Below are positions 44,096 through 56,099 of a DNA stretch of 64,000 nt, in pieces (position 1 is the first letter of the stretch; every line of letters starts with the position of its first letter). The stretch comes from Megalonaias nervosa (taxonomy: Eukaryota > Mollusca > Bivalvia > Unionida > Unionidae). The position numbers were made by a program, and so were the translations under genes. A model generated the notes under the pieces. That model searched no databases. It saw only the letters and a list, made by a program, of their open reading frames with translations, and was not told the DNA's origin. The DNA is taken from NCBI GenBank assembly GCA_016617855.1, contig JAECUM010006657.1, positions 1-64,000 on the forward strand, given 5' to 3'.

Positions 44096-45176
44096 AGCTT
44101 ACAAGGTTTTAAGACACAGTGATCCTGTTTATGTCATTTGTTATCTGTCCATCATCAATCCATCATCCATCATCTTTGTTCAGCTTTACTGAAATCATAT
44201 GACCAATTTAAGCACAATTTGTCCTTGAGCATTTTGGCATACAGGCTTTGCAAATCTATACAAATAATGCAGATCCACTATCAAATATGGCTGCAATTCC
44301 TAACAATAAGAAAGTTTTTAAAAAAATCCTTTTCTAACAAACCACTGAACAGAATATGGCCAGATTTGACACTATCCTTATAAGGGTCTTTCATTTGTGA
44401 ACAAAGATGCTAATCCATTTTCACATATGGCCACCATTGCTAAAATTAGACCAATCATTGTTATTAACAACTTAAAAACATTCAAATGGCAGCTTCTCAA
44501 AATCTACCACAAACAATTTGACCAAATTCAAGATGGAAAGCATCCTGATATGAAGGCCATTAAATTTTACACAGATAATGTCAATCTGCCAGCAAATATA
44601 ACCTGTTTCTAAAAATTAATCAACTGTAAAGCAGCAACTTCTCAACACTATTGTATAGAATTTTACTCTTAAATTAGACACGAAGCTCATAGCATGAAGG
44701 ACTTTCAGTTTTGCATAAATTGTCGTTATTCACTATTCAGTGTGGCCATTGTTATTAAAAGTATATAAAGTATTTTAAACAGCCTGTTTTAAACAACCAG
44801 TCAACAGAAGTTGACCAAGTTTAATAGAAAGTATGCTTAATGAGAACTTTAAAACTTGCATAAATGTTGCCTATATGGCTGCTGTTACTAAAACTAGAAC
44901 AACTTTTACATATCAGAATGCATCATGCTTGCCTGTGTTTCTTGGCTAACTGCCCTTGCATTTGGCTTTTGGATAGATTCAGAATTCTGGCTGAATTAAG
45001 CCTCTTTCTTTCATCTCACAGTCTCTCACTTCTTTGCCTACCCATCACTAGTTCTCTGTCTTTTAACCTATTTATTACCCTGAAAGCTGTAATGTTTATA
45101 AAATTACACATGTATGAAATATTTTGTCTGATAACTATATTAGTTATAGACTACATTGTATTAAATTTTATTACAG
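44096..45176. other. Intron with dispersed repeat blocks
   Basis: Several diverged blocks share CAAATATGGCTGCAATTCCTA, TTTGACCAAATTCAAGATGG and similar, related to 35615-35860. They look like successive copies of a dispersed repeat. No gene. Confidence 0.6.
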
Positions 45177-45299
45177 AGAAAACAAGATCACGAGACTTTG
45201 TCAGGTGATGGGAAATGAATTCCCCTATGATCCAGATGAGACCTATGAATTAACAACAGATAATGTGAAGAAGATTCTGGCAATCTACATGAGGTTCCG
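45177..45299 (+). CDS. RNF213: RNF213-like exon just before Walker A
   Basis: Completes an AGA codon and reads ENKITRLCQVMGNEF, then YDPDETYELTTDNVKKILAI. This NxxRLC...YDPDxxYELTxDN block is a hallmark of the family, immediately upstream of the active AAA module. Ends two bases into a codon before GTAAGG and joins 48253. After the donor, the phrase TTTGTGAGGTTCAGGTAA recurs three times at about 45340-45455: a short degenerate duplication of the donor region. Confidence 0.93.
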
Positions 45300-47118
45300 G
45301 TAAGGATTGAACTCCAGGCCCTATTTTTAGACATTTTTGTGAGGTTCAGGTAAAAATTTGGTTTGAAGTTCAGACCCATTTTAGACATTTTTGTGAGGTT
45401 GTGGCCAGGTTTGAACTTTGGACCCTACTAAGAGGGTTTTGAGAGGTTCAGGTAAGGTTTGAACTTAAGTCTCTATTAAAAAACAAGTTAAATACCAGGA
45501 CAGATTCAAAATTCTGAATTTGGTGTTGTTTCAGAATTTATAGATATGGGGCTGGGTCAGAAAGTACTTAAAATATTTATTCCAATTTAGATACTGCTCC
45601 CAGTATTGGCCTTCCATTTAAACTTGTTAAAATATCCTTTAATATGGACAGTCCCAAATTATAAATCTTGAATCCTAGCTAAATCGAATAAAAAAGTGAA
45701 AAATGTAGCAAGTGATCTATTTCCAATTTTCTACTAAGGAGGATTATCTAGTAGGCTTTTATTTTACAGCACATTACACATTACATCATCTTGATTTATC
45801 GATAATGCTGACAAAAACTTCTCTGAACTACTTTATTAAACTTTTGGAAAGGATGGTCATTAACAGAACACTTTATGAGTAAAATTGTATTTTGAAGAAA
45901 CATTGTTTCAGGTTTGTAGGCCACTGCTTAATTCCTGATCATTGTACATCCTACAAGACAAATGTGCCTGATTATGCACCAGTTGTAGACAAGTTAAAAT
46001 GATATTTCATCTGAAAATTTACAAACATGAAATCCACATCGAGTTTATGTTTATTTCATTTCATCTTATTCTGAAAAGTACTGAAATTTGAATATGACAT
46101 TGGTTTGTTTATACCTTGTTCACTGCTTGGTTATCTTAGCATGAATTGACTTGTTTGTCCCACAAATCATTTAGAATGACTGGAGATGTGGCAACATGTG
46201 CTTTCTGTCAGGGTGCTTGACACACCCAAAAGTAACACTTTGAAGTGATTGAGAGCGACCAGATGTGAAAATCAATTATCAGCAGTGAAAATCAATTATC
46301 CTTCAAATAAAGCTGGAGTTATCCTTTTCTTGAGTTAATGAACAATAAGTAGAAAAGGTATTATAATAGTATGGTGACAGGACACATGGATGGCATTGTT
46401 TTGAATACAGTGAATCTAAGGAGAATAAATGAACACCACAAAGAATCACAGTCAGTAAAGAACAATGTAATGTATGTATATGTAATTATCTTCTCTTGCA
46501 CTTCACAAAATGGTATTCTTCAATCTCAAAAAGCTGAAACTAGTTAAGTTGCTGCCTCCCAAATGTAAACCTTGTAAAATTTACTACATATGGGCTCTCC
46601 AGAGTTTTCAATGGTCTGATTACAGTGCTGTAATCTTTATAAATATGGTATTTTAATGGAAGGTGGGTGATGGAGACTATCGGGACTGTTTGTGTACAAT
46701 TTAAATTTTATGGGTAAATCTCTCCCTTCACCCTTTTGTTCTGTAATAACCCTTATACAGTTGCTTTTATTCCTGCCATATCTATGGAGGGAGATGTATT
46801 ATAAGTTTTACATAATTTTGTCCATCCATTTTGTCCCATTCATCCTGTCCCATTCTCTCCTGTCCTGTCCATTACATATTTTGTTTCTGCACAATAATTT
46901 TTGAAGAACTTAATAGACTGAGATAAATTTTTGTTTGAAATTTTATGTTAAGGAGACCCAAGTCAAGTTCAGTTTTCACCTTTAACAGTGAAAGATTTTA
47001 TATACTAAATACGGCTACTAAAATGGGAATTTTCTGGAATTTTCTACCACATGATAGTTAATTTTATGCAGTTATTGACAGTGGCATTTGCTAGCAGTTT
47101 GGAATCATAATATTCTGT
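45300..47118. other. Intron sequence
   Basis: Starts with three diverged copies (about 55 bp apart) of the exon's donor neighbourhood. Otherwise AT-rich with no gene. Confidence 0.5.
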
Positions 47119-47470
47119 TTGGACAGAATTGATGATATTGACTTACGAAGTGTTGGCAGTGACATTGAATTTTTGTCTTTGTCCAGTTTGTCAGGTATTG
47201 AGATAGGATCAGATGATGAAGACAGTGCATTGTGGATAAGAGATCCACATGCTCTGCAAGTCACCGAGTTCAGTAAACATGTCGGTCCTACTTTCGTTTT
47301 GGGTGAAAGGGAGAACAAAGAGAAAGATTTCGTCTTTAAATGTTTTCTTTTGGTATTAAATGAAAGAATTGTTGATTAAACTAAGAACTATGCAGCAAAA
47401 TGCATGAAAGTGAAGTCCAAGAATGTAAAAAGAGAAAAAGGTAGCATGCAGTGTCAAGCATGGTGATGTT
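47119..47470 (+). pseudogene. piggyBac-like transposase relic
   Basis: The frame from 47119 gives an acidic start (RIDDIDLRSVGSD, SDDEDSALWI), then TEFSKHVGPTF, then an aliphatic stretch ending LLVLNERIVD. It stops at TAA (47377-47379), but the same frame continues TKNYAAKCMK and VKSKNVKREKG to a second stop at about 47467. The G-P...F..lF...iVd-x-TN-x-YA layout matches the start of the piggyBac (DDE_Tnp_1_7) domain. The catalytic core is absent. A decayed fragment or a MITE retaining the gene start. Confidence 0.65.
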
Positions 47471-48252
47471 TACAAATGTCACCAGCAGCAACTTCAGAAC
47501 TAGTAGAACATAATGACCAATGAAACATTTGTAAATAATTATGCATACAAATTTGACATGTAAATTTGTAAAAAATAATGACAGTCAAGTTTTAAGGTTA
47601 CAACTAGGGTGTTCTGTGTTCACTTCATGGATTTTTTTTTTACCAGTCTTGTGAATGTCAGTGGGATAAAAGAATCATACAGACAAAAGGTTGTTATTTA
47701 TAGCTTTTATATATGCATGGTTTCAGTATATAAACTCAGTCAATTATAATAAAAAAACCACTAAAACAATTGGCCCGTATCTCCAAATCATCAGCTAAAA
47801 TGTTACCATTTGGCTGCAGCAGCATCAGACTTTGGTAGTCAGCCTCCAAACCGGCTACAATAATGACCTCAGAAGCTAGGCAGAGGTGTGGGTCACTAAA
47901 GCAATATGGGTAGTTGAAGAGGTAATGTACTGAAACCAAATACGATATGCCACTTTATATTAAAAACACTTAGATCAGGTGTTATTGTTAATGTTGTCTA
48001 GCCAAATGTTATAGAGTTGTGGCCTCTGTTTGACTTAAGAGTTTTGTCTTTCAGTGCATCTTATTGACAGGGACATCTGTGGCACATGGGCACATTTCAA
48101 GTACCGCTCATGAGCAGCAGTTGCAAACCTTACTTTATAAGCATCACATATGATAATAGTTTAAAAAGGTAGCTTTCTATACCCATTGAAATTTGAAAGC
48201 AAATATCTATTTATGTTTTCTAATATAATTTTATTTGTATTCAACATTTTAG
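47471..48252. other. Intron sequence
   Basis: No gene recognised. Ends at the ACATTTTAG acceptor. Confidence 0.5.
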
Positions 48253-48373
48253 GTGTGACATTCCAGTGATTATCATGGGAGAGACAGGGTGCGGTAAGAC
48301 CAGACTGGTCAAGTTTCTTTGTGCACTTCAGACGCCACCTGGAGTTGATGTGAAGAATATGATACTTATGAAG
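48253..48373 (+). CDS. RNF213: RNF213-like exon with Walker A of an active AAA module
   Basis: Completes a CGG codon, then reads CDIPVIIMGETGCGKTRLVK: a textbook Walker A (GETGCGKT, Lys encoded near 48296). Ends in phase 0 before GTAAGT and joins 50673, which carries the Walker B. By comparison with RNF213, where two modules (AAA3 and AAA4) hydrolyse ATP, this is probably AAA3; the number is inference. A decayed tandem copy follows at 48407. Confidence 0.95.
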
Positions 48374-48406
48374 GTAAGTAAAGCATTCTAATTAAGTGTG
48401 GACTAG

Positions 48407-48525
48407 GTGTAACATTCAGGTTATTATCATTGGACAGACAGGGTGTGATAAAATCAAACTGGTCAAGTTTCTTTGTGCATTATTGACCCCCCTGAAATTG
48501 ATTTCAATAATTAATACTTATGAAG
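48407..48525 (+). pseudogene. RNF213: Decayed tandem copy of the Walker A exon
   Basis: From acceptor-like CTAG to donor GTAAGT it aligns to 48253-48373 over its whole length, including flanking intron (AAGTAAAG...ATTC, AGTGTG). It is 119 bp against 121, with two single-base losses in its second half. Walker A reads GQTGCDKI: the second Gly is now Asp and the Thr is now Ile, so it could not bind ATP. Splicing it in would also shift the frame. A duplicated exon on its way out. Confidence 0.9.
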
Positions 48526-49877
48526 GTAAGTAAAGTATTTTTAGTAAGTGTGACCTGATTCAGAGATACTCCCAGGATATGCAGTCCTGTGATTTGAGCA
48601 AAATTTGTATGAATTCATGCACTTGGAAATTGGTGATGTGCAAGAACTCCTGCATATGAAAATATACACTGTGCAGTATACAGTTTTATTCAGCCGTTCA
48701 CCCTTAAAGTTCTTGTTGCAACTAAAGTCATGCCAGTAGAAATATTGTTGTGCTTGTAGCGATGTGTGTTTTTTGGTAACTATTTACACATTTAGAAGAT
48801 GATTTCATTAGGCACATAATGGCTGATAATGATAACAAAAGCAATTTATTTTTGAAGTTATTAAGTAAATCAAATTATTGGAGCTGGGAAAGTGTTAATG
48901 GACATACCAGTGAGTGATTTTGAGCCGGAAAATGTTATTAATTGCAAGTCAGATGTACATGCAGGATGGACAGTAACAGACGGCATGACGGTCAGCCCTC
49001 ATTTCAATTGTATTACGAAATTAAATGTTGAAAGGCAACAAAGAAGCCAAATTAAGATACAGATAATTTAAAAGTAAAGTGCACATTTTATTTATTTCCT
49101 CATCACAATTTAGCCTGCATAAAAGGTTATAATGAGTCTAATAAATGAGAATCTAAAAATGAAATTAAGAATGTTTCAACAAGTAGATTATGAGATTAAT
49201 GAGCTTAAAATTCTAATATGATAGCATTATGTAAATTTAAATCTGGCATAGGAGTCAGTAGAATGCTAATTCAAGAAAGTTAAACTTAGCTTTTGTTAGT
49301 GAAAAATCTTACTTTGGAGCAGAAGTATCCAAAAGACAATACCTGTGAGCTGTAGAAAATTGTACATAACAACCATAAAGAAGAGTTTTCAAACTTGTTT
49401 CAGCTGGCTATGCTAGCTGTGTATATGCCCCTTCAGATGGTGTTCACAGTACAGAACAGTATTCATTCACAGATAGGAACAGATTAAGCTTAGAAACAAT
49501 CAACAAATTAAGGCTTATACAAGTAGAGGTGACATCTTGTTAAGATTTTGATTTCAATATGGGTCTTACAGGGTGGAGCAGGAAGAAGGAGAGATGGATA
49601 TTAAAGTATTATGCAGATATTGAACTTTGGCCATTTCCTCCTCCCCCTCACTTTTGTTCTACTTCCACCCTATTTGTATGGCAAGGGGGGGGGGGAGAAT
49701 CCCCACTTATAATAAAATCCAGGGAGCATCTCTGATGATTAAAATGAAGTAATTTTCCTCTTATACACAACAGAATATTGACTTGAACAAAGAATTGTTT
49801 AATACATAGCTTGTAAGAAAATCAAAGTTGCAGGAGTATATTGCATTCTCTCCATCAATTCAGTGCATGTCTCCATT

Positions 49878-49943
<66 letters not shown>

Positions 49944-50085
49944 TACCTACATACATACATACATACATACATACATACATACAATAACTTCACTACTTAT
50001 ATAAAAATTTGGCTGTCTCTGTGGGGACTTCTCCTTAGCTAGAACCTGAATGAAACACTTTAAAAGGATATGAAGATTTCCAATT
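48526..50085. other. Intron sequence with microsatellites
   Basis: Contains a (TA)n/(CA)n/(CATA)n compound microsatellite at 49882-49983. No gene. Confidence 0.55.
49882..49983. repeat. Compound microsatellite (TA)n-(CA)n-(CATA)n
   Basis: About 25 TA units, a short CA run, then about 9 CATA units. Confidence 0.97.
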
Positions 50086-50089
50086 TGTG

Positions 50090-50435
50090 TTAGGCTGATC
50101 CCAGCATAAAATTATGTTTGGCATGATCCCAGGTAAAACAGAAACTGTGCTTGACTGAACCCAGTATTAGATTGTATTCTGGGCAGATCCAAGCTCAAGT
50201 AGAATCTGTGTTAGGCTGATCTCTACAGTAGAATGTATTCTGAGCTGATCCCAGCTTAATTAAATCAGTGCTAGACTGATCCTCACATTAGAGTATATTC
50301 TGGGCTGATCCAAGCTCAAGTAGAAACTGCTAGGCTGATCCCAGCCTTAGAGCATATTCTGTTCTGATCTCAGTTTAAGTAGAATGTGTGTGAGGCTGAT
50401 CCTCACTTTAGAGTATATTCTGGGCTGATATATTC
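50090..50435. repeat. Degenerate tandem repeat, about 60-bp unit, 5-6 copies
   Basis: GTATATTCTGGGCTGATCC, AAGCTCAAGTAGAA and GTTAGGCTGATCC-type phrases alternate at about 50090, 50150, 50212, 50272, 50330 and 50390. Copies are moderately diverged. Confidence 0.85.
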
Positions 50436-50672
50436 AACTTTACTGGATTAAATTAATTGGATGCATGATGTATGTCCCATAAAATTGAATACTTTTTCAG
50501 TGTTGCTGGTTTTTCACTAGACAAAATAAAATCCTAAGCTTTAAGCATGTGTTCACATTCTAAACAATTCCAAGAAAAATAGAAAGTTCAGATTTATTCG
50601 GAAAAATAAAATAATTTTTCACAATAATTTTCTGTTTGAAGTTTTAGATGGTTTTACTGTATGTCTTTTTAG

Positions 50673-50914
50673 GTCCATGGAGGCATCACAAATGCAGACA
50701 TCATCAAAAAAGTTAAAGAAGCTGAGAAACTTGCTGAGGAAAATGCTAGGAATTATGGCCCCCACATGTACACTGTGCTGTTCTTTGATGAAGCCAACAC
50801 AACAGAGTCAATTGGACTTATCAAAGAAATTCTCTGTGACAAGTCCATGGAAGGAAGGCCACTGAAAAACTGTCCAAATCTGAAGATGGTTGCCGCTTGT
50901 AATCCCTACAGAAA
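50673..50914 (+). CDS. RNF213: RNF213-like exon with Walker B
   Basis: 80 codons in phase 0 from GTC after TTTTTAG. VHGGITNADI at the start, then a helical AEKLAEENAR stretch, the Walker B strand VLFFDEANTT (Asp-Glu encoded near 50788-50793), ESIGLIKEILCD, and VAACNPYRK with the sensor-1 Asn. Both acidic residues are present, so this module should hydrolyse ATP. Ends two bases into a codon before GTAAGA and joins 51665. Confidence 0.95.
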
Positions 50915-51340
50915 GTAAGAAGATGAGATGGTTAAAAACACTATTTGATCTTTTTCATGCCAGGAGCAAGATTTTAATCTTCAGATTTTGAATCAGCCGA
51001 AAGAAAGTACTTTTTAAAGGTTAATTTTGATTGGCAATGGGTTTTATGATCTCCAAACTAAGAAACTTTCTGTTGCTAAGTCTAACCTGCATCTTATTTT
51101 ATGCTCTTGCTGAGAATATGGTAATGACATACAGTTTTAGGTTTCTTCATCCATTCCCAGTGTGTGTAAATGTTGCTACTGTGAATATGGTAATGTCATC
51201 TTCCAGTTATTTTCTTTGTAGAGTTTTGCCCTTATTTGGTGTTACATATGCTGTCATCATTCCCTTGAATACTATTTTGGTACAAATAGTAAAATGGAAC
51301 TTCATGAACAGGAGCTCTTGATTGATGTATATCTGTTTTC

Positions 51341-51397
<57 letters not shown>

Positions 51398-51664
51398 TAC
51401 ACACACACACAAAGACCGACAGACACATGTAAATCCAGGCCAGTGGATCATTAAAAAATGATTCATAGATCTGTAAAGTACTTAAAAGCCTGAGAGTTGC
51501 TTCATAACAATGGTGGAATATGTTTTTCACACTCAACTTGAAAAGAATTTTATTGCAAATTAGTAAAATAAGAAAGCACACAATTGAAAAAGTTTCAGAA
51601 TTGATACTTAAACCAGGTATTAAAGAAAGTAGATTTTCTATTTGTGTTCACTGTTTTATTATAG
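50915..51664. other. Intron with a (TA)n/(CA)n microsatellite
   Basis: Microsatellite at 51343-51412. At 51120-51195, AATATGGTAATGACATAC and AATATGGTAATGTCATC are neighbouring copies. No gene. Confidence 0.55.
51343..51412. repeat. Compound microsatellite (TA)n-(CA)n
   Basis: About 17 TA units followed by about 17 CA units with a TACA interruption. Confidence 0.96.
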
Positions 51665-51747
51665 ACATTCAGAAGAGCTGATCAGACGACTTGAAAAGGC
51701 TGGACTGGGATACCATGTGGATGCAGATAAAACTGCTGACAGATTGG
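51665..51747 (+). CDS. RNF213: RNF213-like exon
   Basis: Completes an AAA codon, then HSEELIRRLEKAGLGYHV and DADKTADRLG. The post-sensor-1 segment of the module with basic residues. Ends one base into a codon before GTAATT. The next exon is 10 kb away (61765) and its first two bases complete the codon. Confidence 0.88.
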
Positions 51748-53546
51748 GTAATTGCAGAAAAAATCTTGACCTTAATAGTCCCATCTTTCAGTCAGAGAAC
51801 ATTAATTAGGTTTTATCTTGAGTTAGATCAAAATCGGGTGATATATAAATCCAAATTTTGCAATTTTGCAATATATTTACTTGGAATACTGTGTATTCTG
51901 TCTGTTACTTGAGTCACCATGCTGTAAATGGATCCTAGCATCTGCTTGAACTATGATTCACTCTGGCCTATATTCTTGAAAATTTAAAGTACAAAGTTTG
52001 AAATTAAATTAAAAACACCAAACTTTAATGCAGTTCTGGCAGCACATCAGTGTCATTGGAATAAAGCAGTCAGCAAGACAAACCGTGAAAATTCCATGGT
52101 CCTAACCAATGGTCAAAGAAAAAGATTTTTAAACCCAGGTCCAGGGCTGGCGACTTTATTTGTCACACATTGTTGCATTTGCTAAACTTTAAATGTGTAT
52201 TCAATAAGGTTCAGTTGGGGGTTTGAAGGTAATGCAAGTGTCGTTAGTGTTCATCACTACACTCACTAGGGACTGGATGGTCCTGGTGTTCAAACTATTC
52301 TGCTTGATTCTCTGAGCCAATTCTAATCAGAACTAAGTCGTTCTGGATGACCATAAAGTTAGCATTGTTAAAACTGTATCTGATGCAGTCTGATGACGAT
52401 ATATGCTTGTCTTTATAGAAGATGAATATACATATATTATGTATATTTAATTTGCATTGTTTGTTAGGTTTTTTTAAAATTTTTAATTATTTCATTATAT
52501 GTTATTGGTAATGTAACATTGTGTGTCTAATAGCTGACCTTGTCCAAGATCAGTGACAGTTTTGAAAACAACATTTGAGAAGATTTTTATTAGGATTATT
52601 ATCTTCAGCTGGGTCAGGGACATTTGTACTTATCACATAGCTAGGCCCTGGACTACTTGATGAAAGTCAAATGTTTTATTGTAACAGACCTTCTAATTCT
52701 TCTAGAACAATGAACTTTTGACATCATCTGTGTTTTTCTTTTTATATCTTAGTTTGTCATATAAATTTGTTTACTGGAAAATTAGTCATTCCTACAATAA
52801 CATCTGAAGCAGAAATCAGTTTTATTGTTGTGTTCAATATTTCATTTGAGTTTGAAGTATTCATTCAGATTATTCTTCTCTGGAAATACAAAATGCTCAA
52901 AAATGATTTTCTTGGACATAGAGACTTGGATTTATAGTGAAATTCAAATAAGCATATGTTTTGGATTATATTATTGCGATTCAGTAAAAGACTACTGGCA
53001 CATTGCCATGACACAAGCCATTACAAGCATATCAACACTTTCAGCATTGGATTTATTTTGGAATACTACCAACGTTTATTCCAGACTTTAGAGACTTGTG
53101 TTAATAATTCTAGGATTATTTGGGATTTAATTTGCAAGTCCTTAGGATATTTTTCCATTTTCACATTGTATTCTAGGGAAATAAATCATTTGTTGAATTT
53201 TGCAAACCTTGTTGGTTCTCACTCTTTTCTATTTTTTATTTTTAGACCATAGGTTTATACTAACATCACATTTGGGACTGACCATTTCATTGGGGGAAGG
53301 GGGACAAAATGTTTTCAAGTTTAATGGGGGCTTTGCATTTAATACTACAGTAATAAATGCCTCTGTCCAGTATGGGTGGTATCACTTTATCAACATAACT
53401 AAATGTGTAAACACGAGCATGTGCTTATTATTGTCTTTCATTTGATTGATGTCATGGCTAAAACCAGTTGTGACAGTTTACTATTTATACATGGTACATA
53501 TAACGGCCTGGGCATACTGAAGTGGTGTTATTTTTTTTTCAACTAT
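51748..53546. other. Intron left of the DIRS element
   Basis: No gene recognised. Open frames at 52825-53252 are AT-rich and show no domain. Confidence 0.5.
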
Positions 53547-53740
53547 GTTACCCAATCATAATACCTTAGGAGAACTACCACTACCTCACAAATCCAGCAC
53601 TCCCAGATACTACTTTTAGCTAAAGGGAGCAAAAAGTTGTCTGCCAACCTAATTGGTGGTTGGGTGGAGTGATCACCCTGTACATATAAGACTTGGCGGC
53701 AAAGTTTAAAAATATCCCAGTTTTATTACTTCCGCTTGTG
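53547..53740 (+). repeat. DIRS left inverted terminal repeat
   Basis: Starts GTTACCCAATCATAATACCT. Pairs with the right end. Similarity is high, with scattered substitutions and one short indel near 53650. Confidence 0.88.
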
Positions 53741-54689
53741 CCAAGAAGCATGTTCTCGTCACGAGATACCTTGCAAAAGCCAGAAGCTATGTGGAAGATA
53801 TAACACTACAAGTTGGAGGAGTTTTTCACTTCTAAGGAAAGCATACCCCATCTATATTTCCAACTTTTTCTCTGTTTCTATCACGACAAAGTTCTGCCTT
53901 TACAAGTTGCCACACTTTGTCATTGTCACACATTTAGGTTCTTGAACATGGAGCCTGAGCGACTTCACATTCAGTTTGTGTTATACATATTTTATACATG
54001 CAAGTCTCTAGTGCTCATATAACTCCTTTATATGTGTAATTCCTTTACAAACAGGTACATATCAGCGAGTTTCTATCCAAGGCATTTGTAGCCTCCGGGT
54101 GCCAACTTTAATGTATGTACTTGTACGGGCAGTTCTCGGGGCCTTTTCTGCTACAAGTTTTGCCTCATAATGGATTTTGTTGCACGTACAGTGTACATCT
54201 CTATAATGTGCCTCAGTTCCCTTTTACACAAAGGTTTTTTGTGTGCTATCTAGACACTCGAGTACATTTCTGTACTTCTTCTGCTCTGGTTGGACAAGTA
54301 CAGGTCAGTGCTCTATAAATGGTTTATTGAGTCACCTCTTGCGCATGCGTGTTCCCATACGTGATCCTTGAGCCATGTTTATCTTTAAATCATATTTATT
54401 GAGTACTTAGTCACTCGCACGTTTCCTATGCGACTTCATAAGTTAGGTTCAGGCTACATTATTTACATGTGTGCATGTCTTTATGCTCTTAAGAACTCCT
54501 TATATATGTTTAATTCCATCCATTCTGGTAAAAGGTGAGTTCATTTCCCGTGGTATTTTTAGCCTTGGAACACCATGCTTCAATGATTCTACCTCTCTTT
54601 GACCTTCCCTTACAGGTAGCATTGTAATTGAAATCTTCTGCTATCACTTTTTCCAGGTAACTATCATTTGGTATAGCTCTGCACCCACA

Positions 54690-56060
54690 CAGTATTCAAA
54701 CATCACATGTGCAGGCTGGCAAGTGATTTTTTTCCTCAGTGTGAATCTTTATGGAACAAGGGAGATAATTGCCATGAAGCGCCGGACAATGACACGCTCG
54801 GAAACAGCTCTGCACCCAAGTCACCACCACAGGACTTGTCACTTTTAGAACTCCCTCTACCTTGCCTCCTAGGAGTCCGACTTGATTACTCCAACAGAAC
54901 AGCCCGGGACAGAGCTAATAAACAGCCAAGTTCCTTCTCTTTCAACAGACATACGGACAGGTTACATGGATCAAATATACCATAACCTGTCCCAACTGAT
55001 GATCCTAACAATATCCTCTCCACACAGATGGCCTATTTCCATTGCAACTGCCTAGGCCAAATACTAGGGATCACGAAGGGCCAAACATCAATATTACGGG
55101 CTCAATCAATAATGGCCCAGGCTTCCAGTATGTTGAACTCGACTTTTGCAGACATGTGCAGGGACCAGTCTAACTCATACCACCTTGAGACACTCATTCA
55201 GCAAGATACCACCAGTAGATCCTCATGCCGCAACAGATGTCATTTTACAATTTTTCTACAACGAGAAGAGCATCTTTACTCAGCACTGTCTTGAAGTTAC
55301 GGTTTATAATTCAGGGTGTTCTACGAGTTTAGTGAGTGACAGACCTCATCACTCTTTGCCAGCCAAGTTTCAAGCATTACAGGGTACCATAGCCTCACTC
55401 CACACAACAAAGATAATGTTGCTTGTTCTACCAGTGCCGTCATCTATTTTACCCTACCTGAAGGCACGGGAAGATTCTGCCTTCTGAGCCTTCATTGAGG
55501 ACATTTTCTGCCCCCGGAGCTTTGTCCTTCTCCTCCAACTCCATCAACAACATGCACCAGAGTCTCAGCATCTGTTGATCTTACCACAAAAGGAAGGTTC
55601 TGACTTTAGTTACGTTTGCAGTCAGGGAGAGTTCCAGATTTTCTGACCCATCTTCATCATCAATTTGTCGGAGGTTCAATCATCTGCACCCCCACCAGTC
55701 TTTCATTTGGAATCCCAACAGTTGACATAGCCACACTCCATATGTATGAATCAGATGGTCTTTGTTGACACTTGGCAGTTAGTGAACAATATCATTGCCA
55801 TAACTTCATTGTTGGACTTTCGTTCTCATTGGCTATCTTCCAACCGACAGAACATAGCTGATCTTCTCCCACTTCAAATAATTCAGAGCATGCATGGGAG
55901 TCAGTCTCAAGAATGGCTGAGTACTGAGTGGAGCTGCTCAACACACTTTGGCCAATGCTGTAACCACAGCTACTTGTTCAATTGGCGGAACACAACTCAG
56001 TGCCCACTGCCTGCACTCACCTGAGGGACCACTGTATGGCTAAGCTAAGAGCACAGCCTT
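54690..56060 (+). pseudogene. DIRS N-terminal (gag-like) region, broken
   Basis: Short open pieces at 54707-54985, 55028-55294, 55146-55487 and 55746-56024 lie in alternating frames with polar, Ser/Gln-rich composition. No domain is visible. Assigned by position before the RT fragments. Confidence 0.4.
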
Positions 56061-56099
56061 TATCCTCTAACCTTCTGTTTAATGTCCTGATGGATGAAG

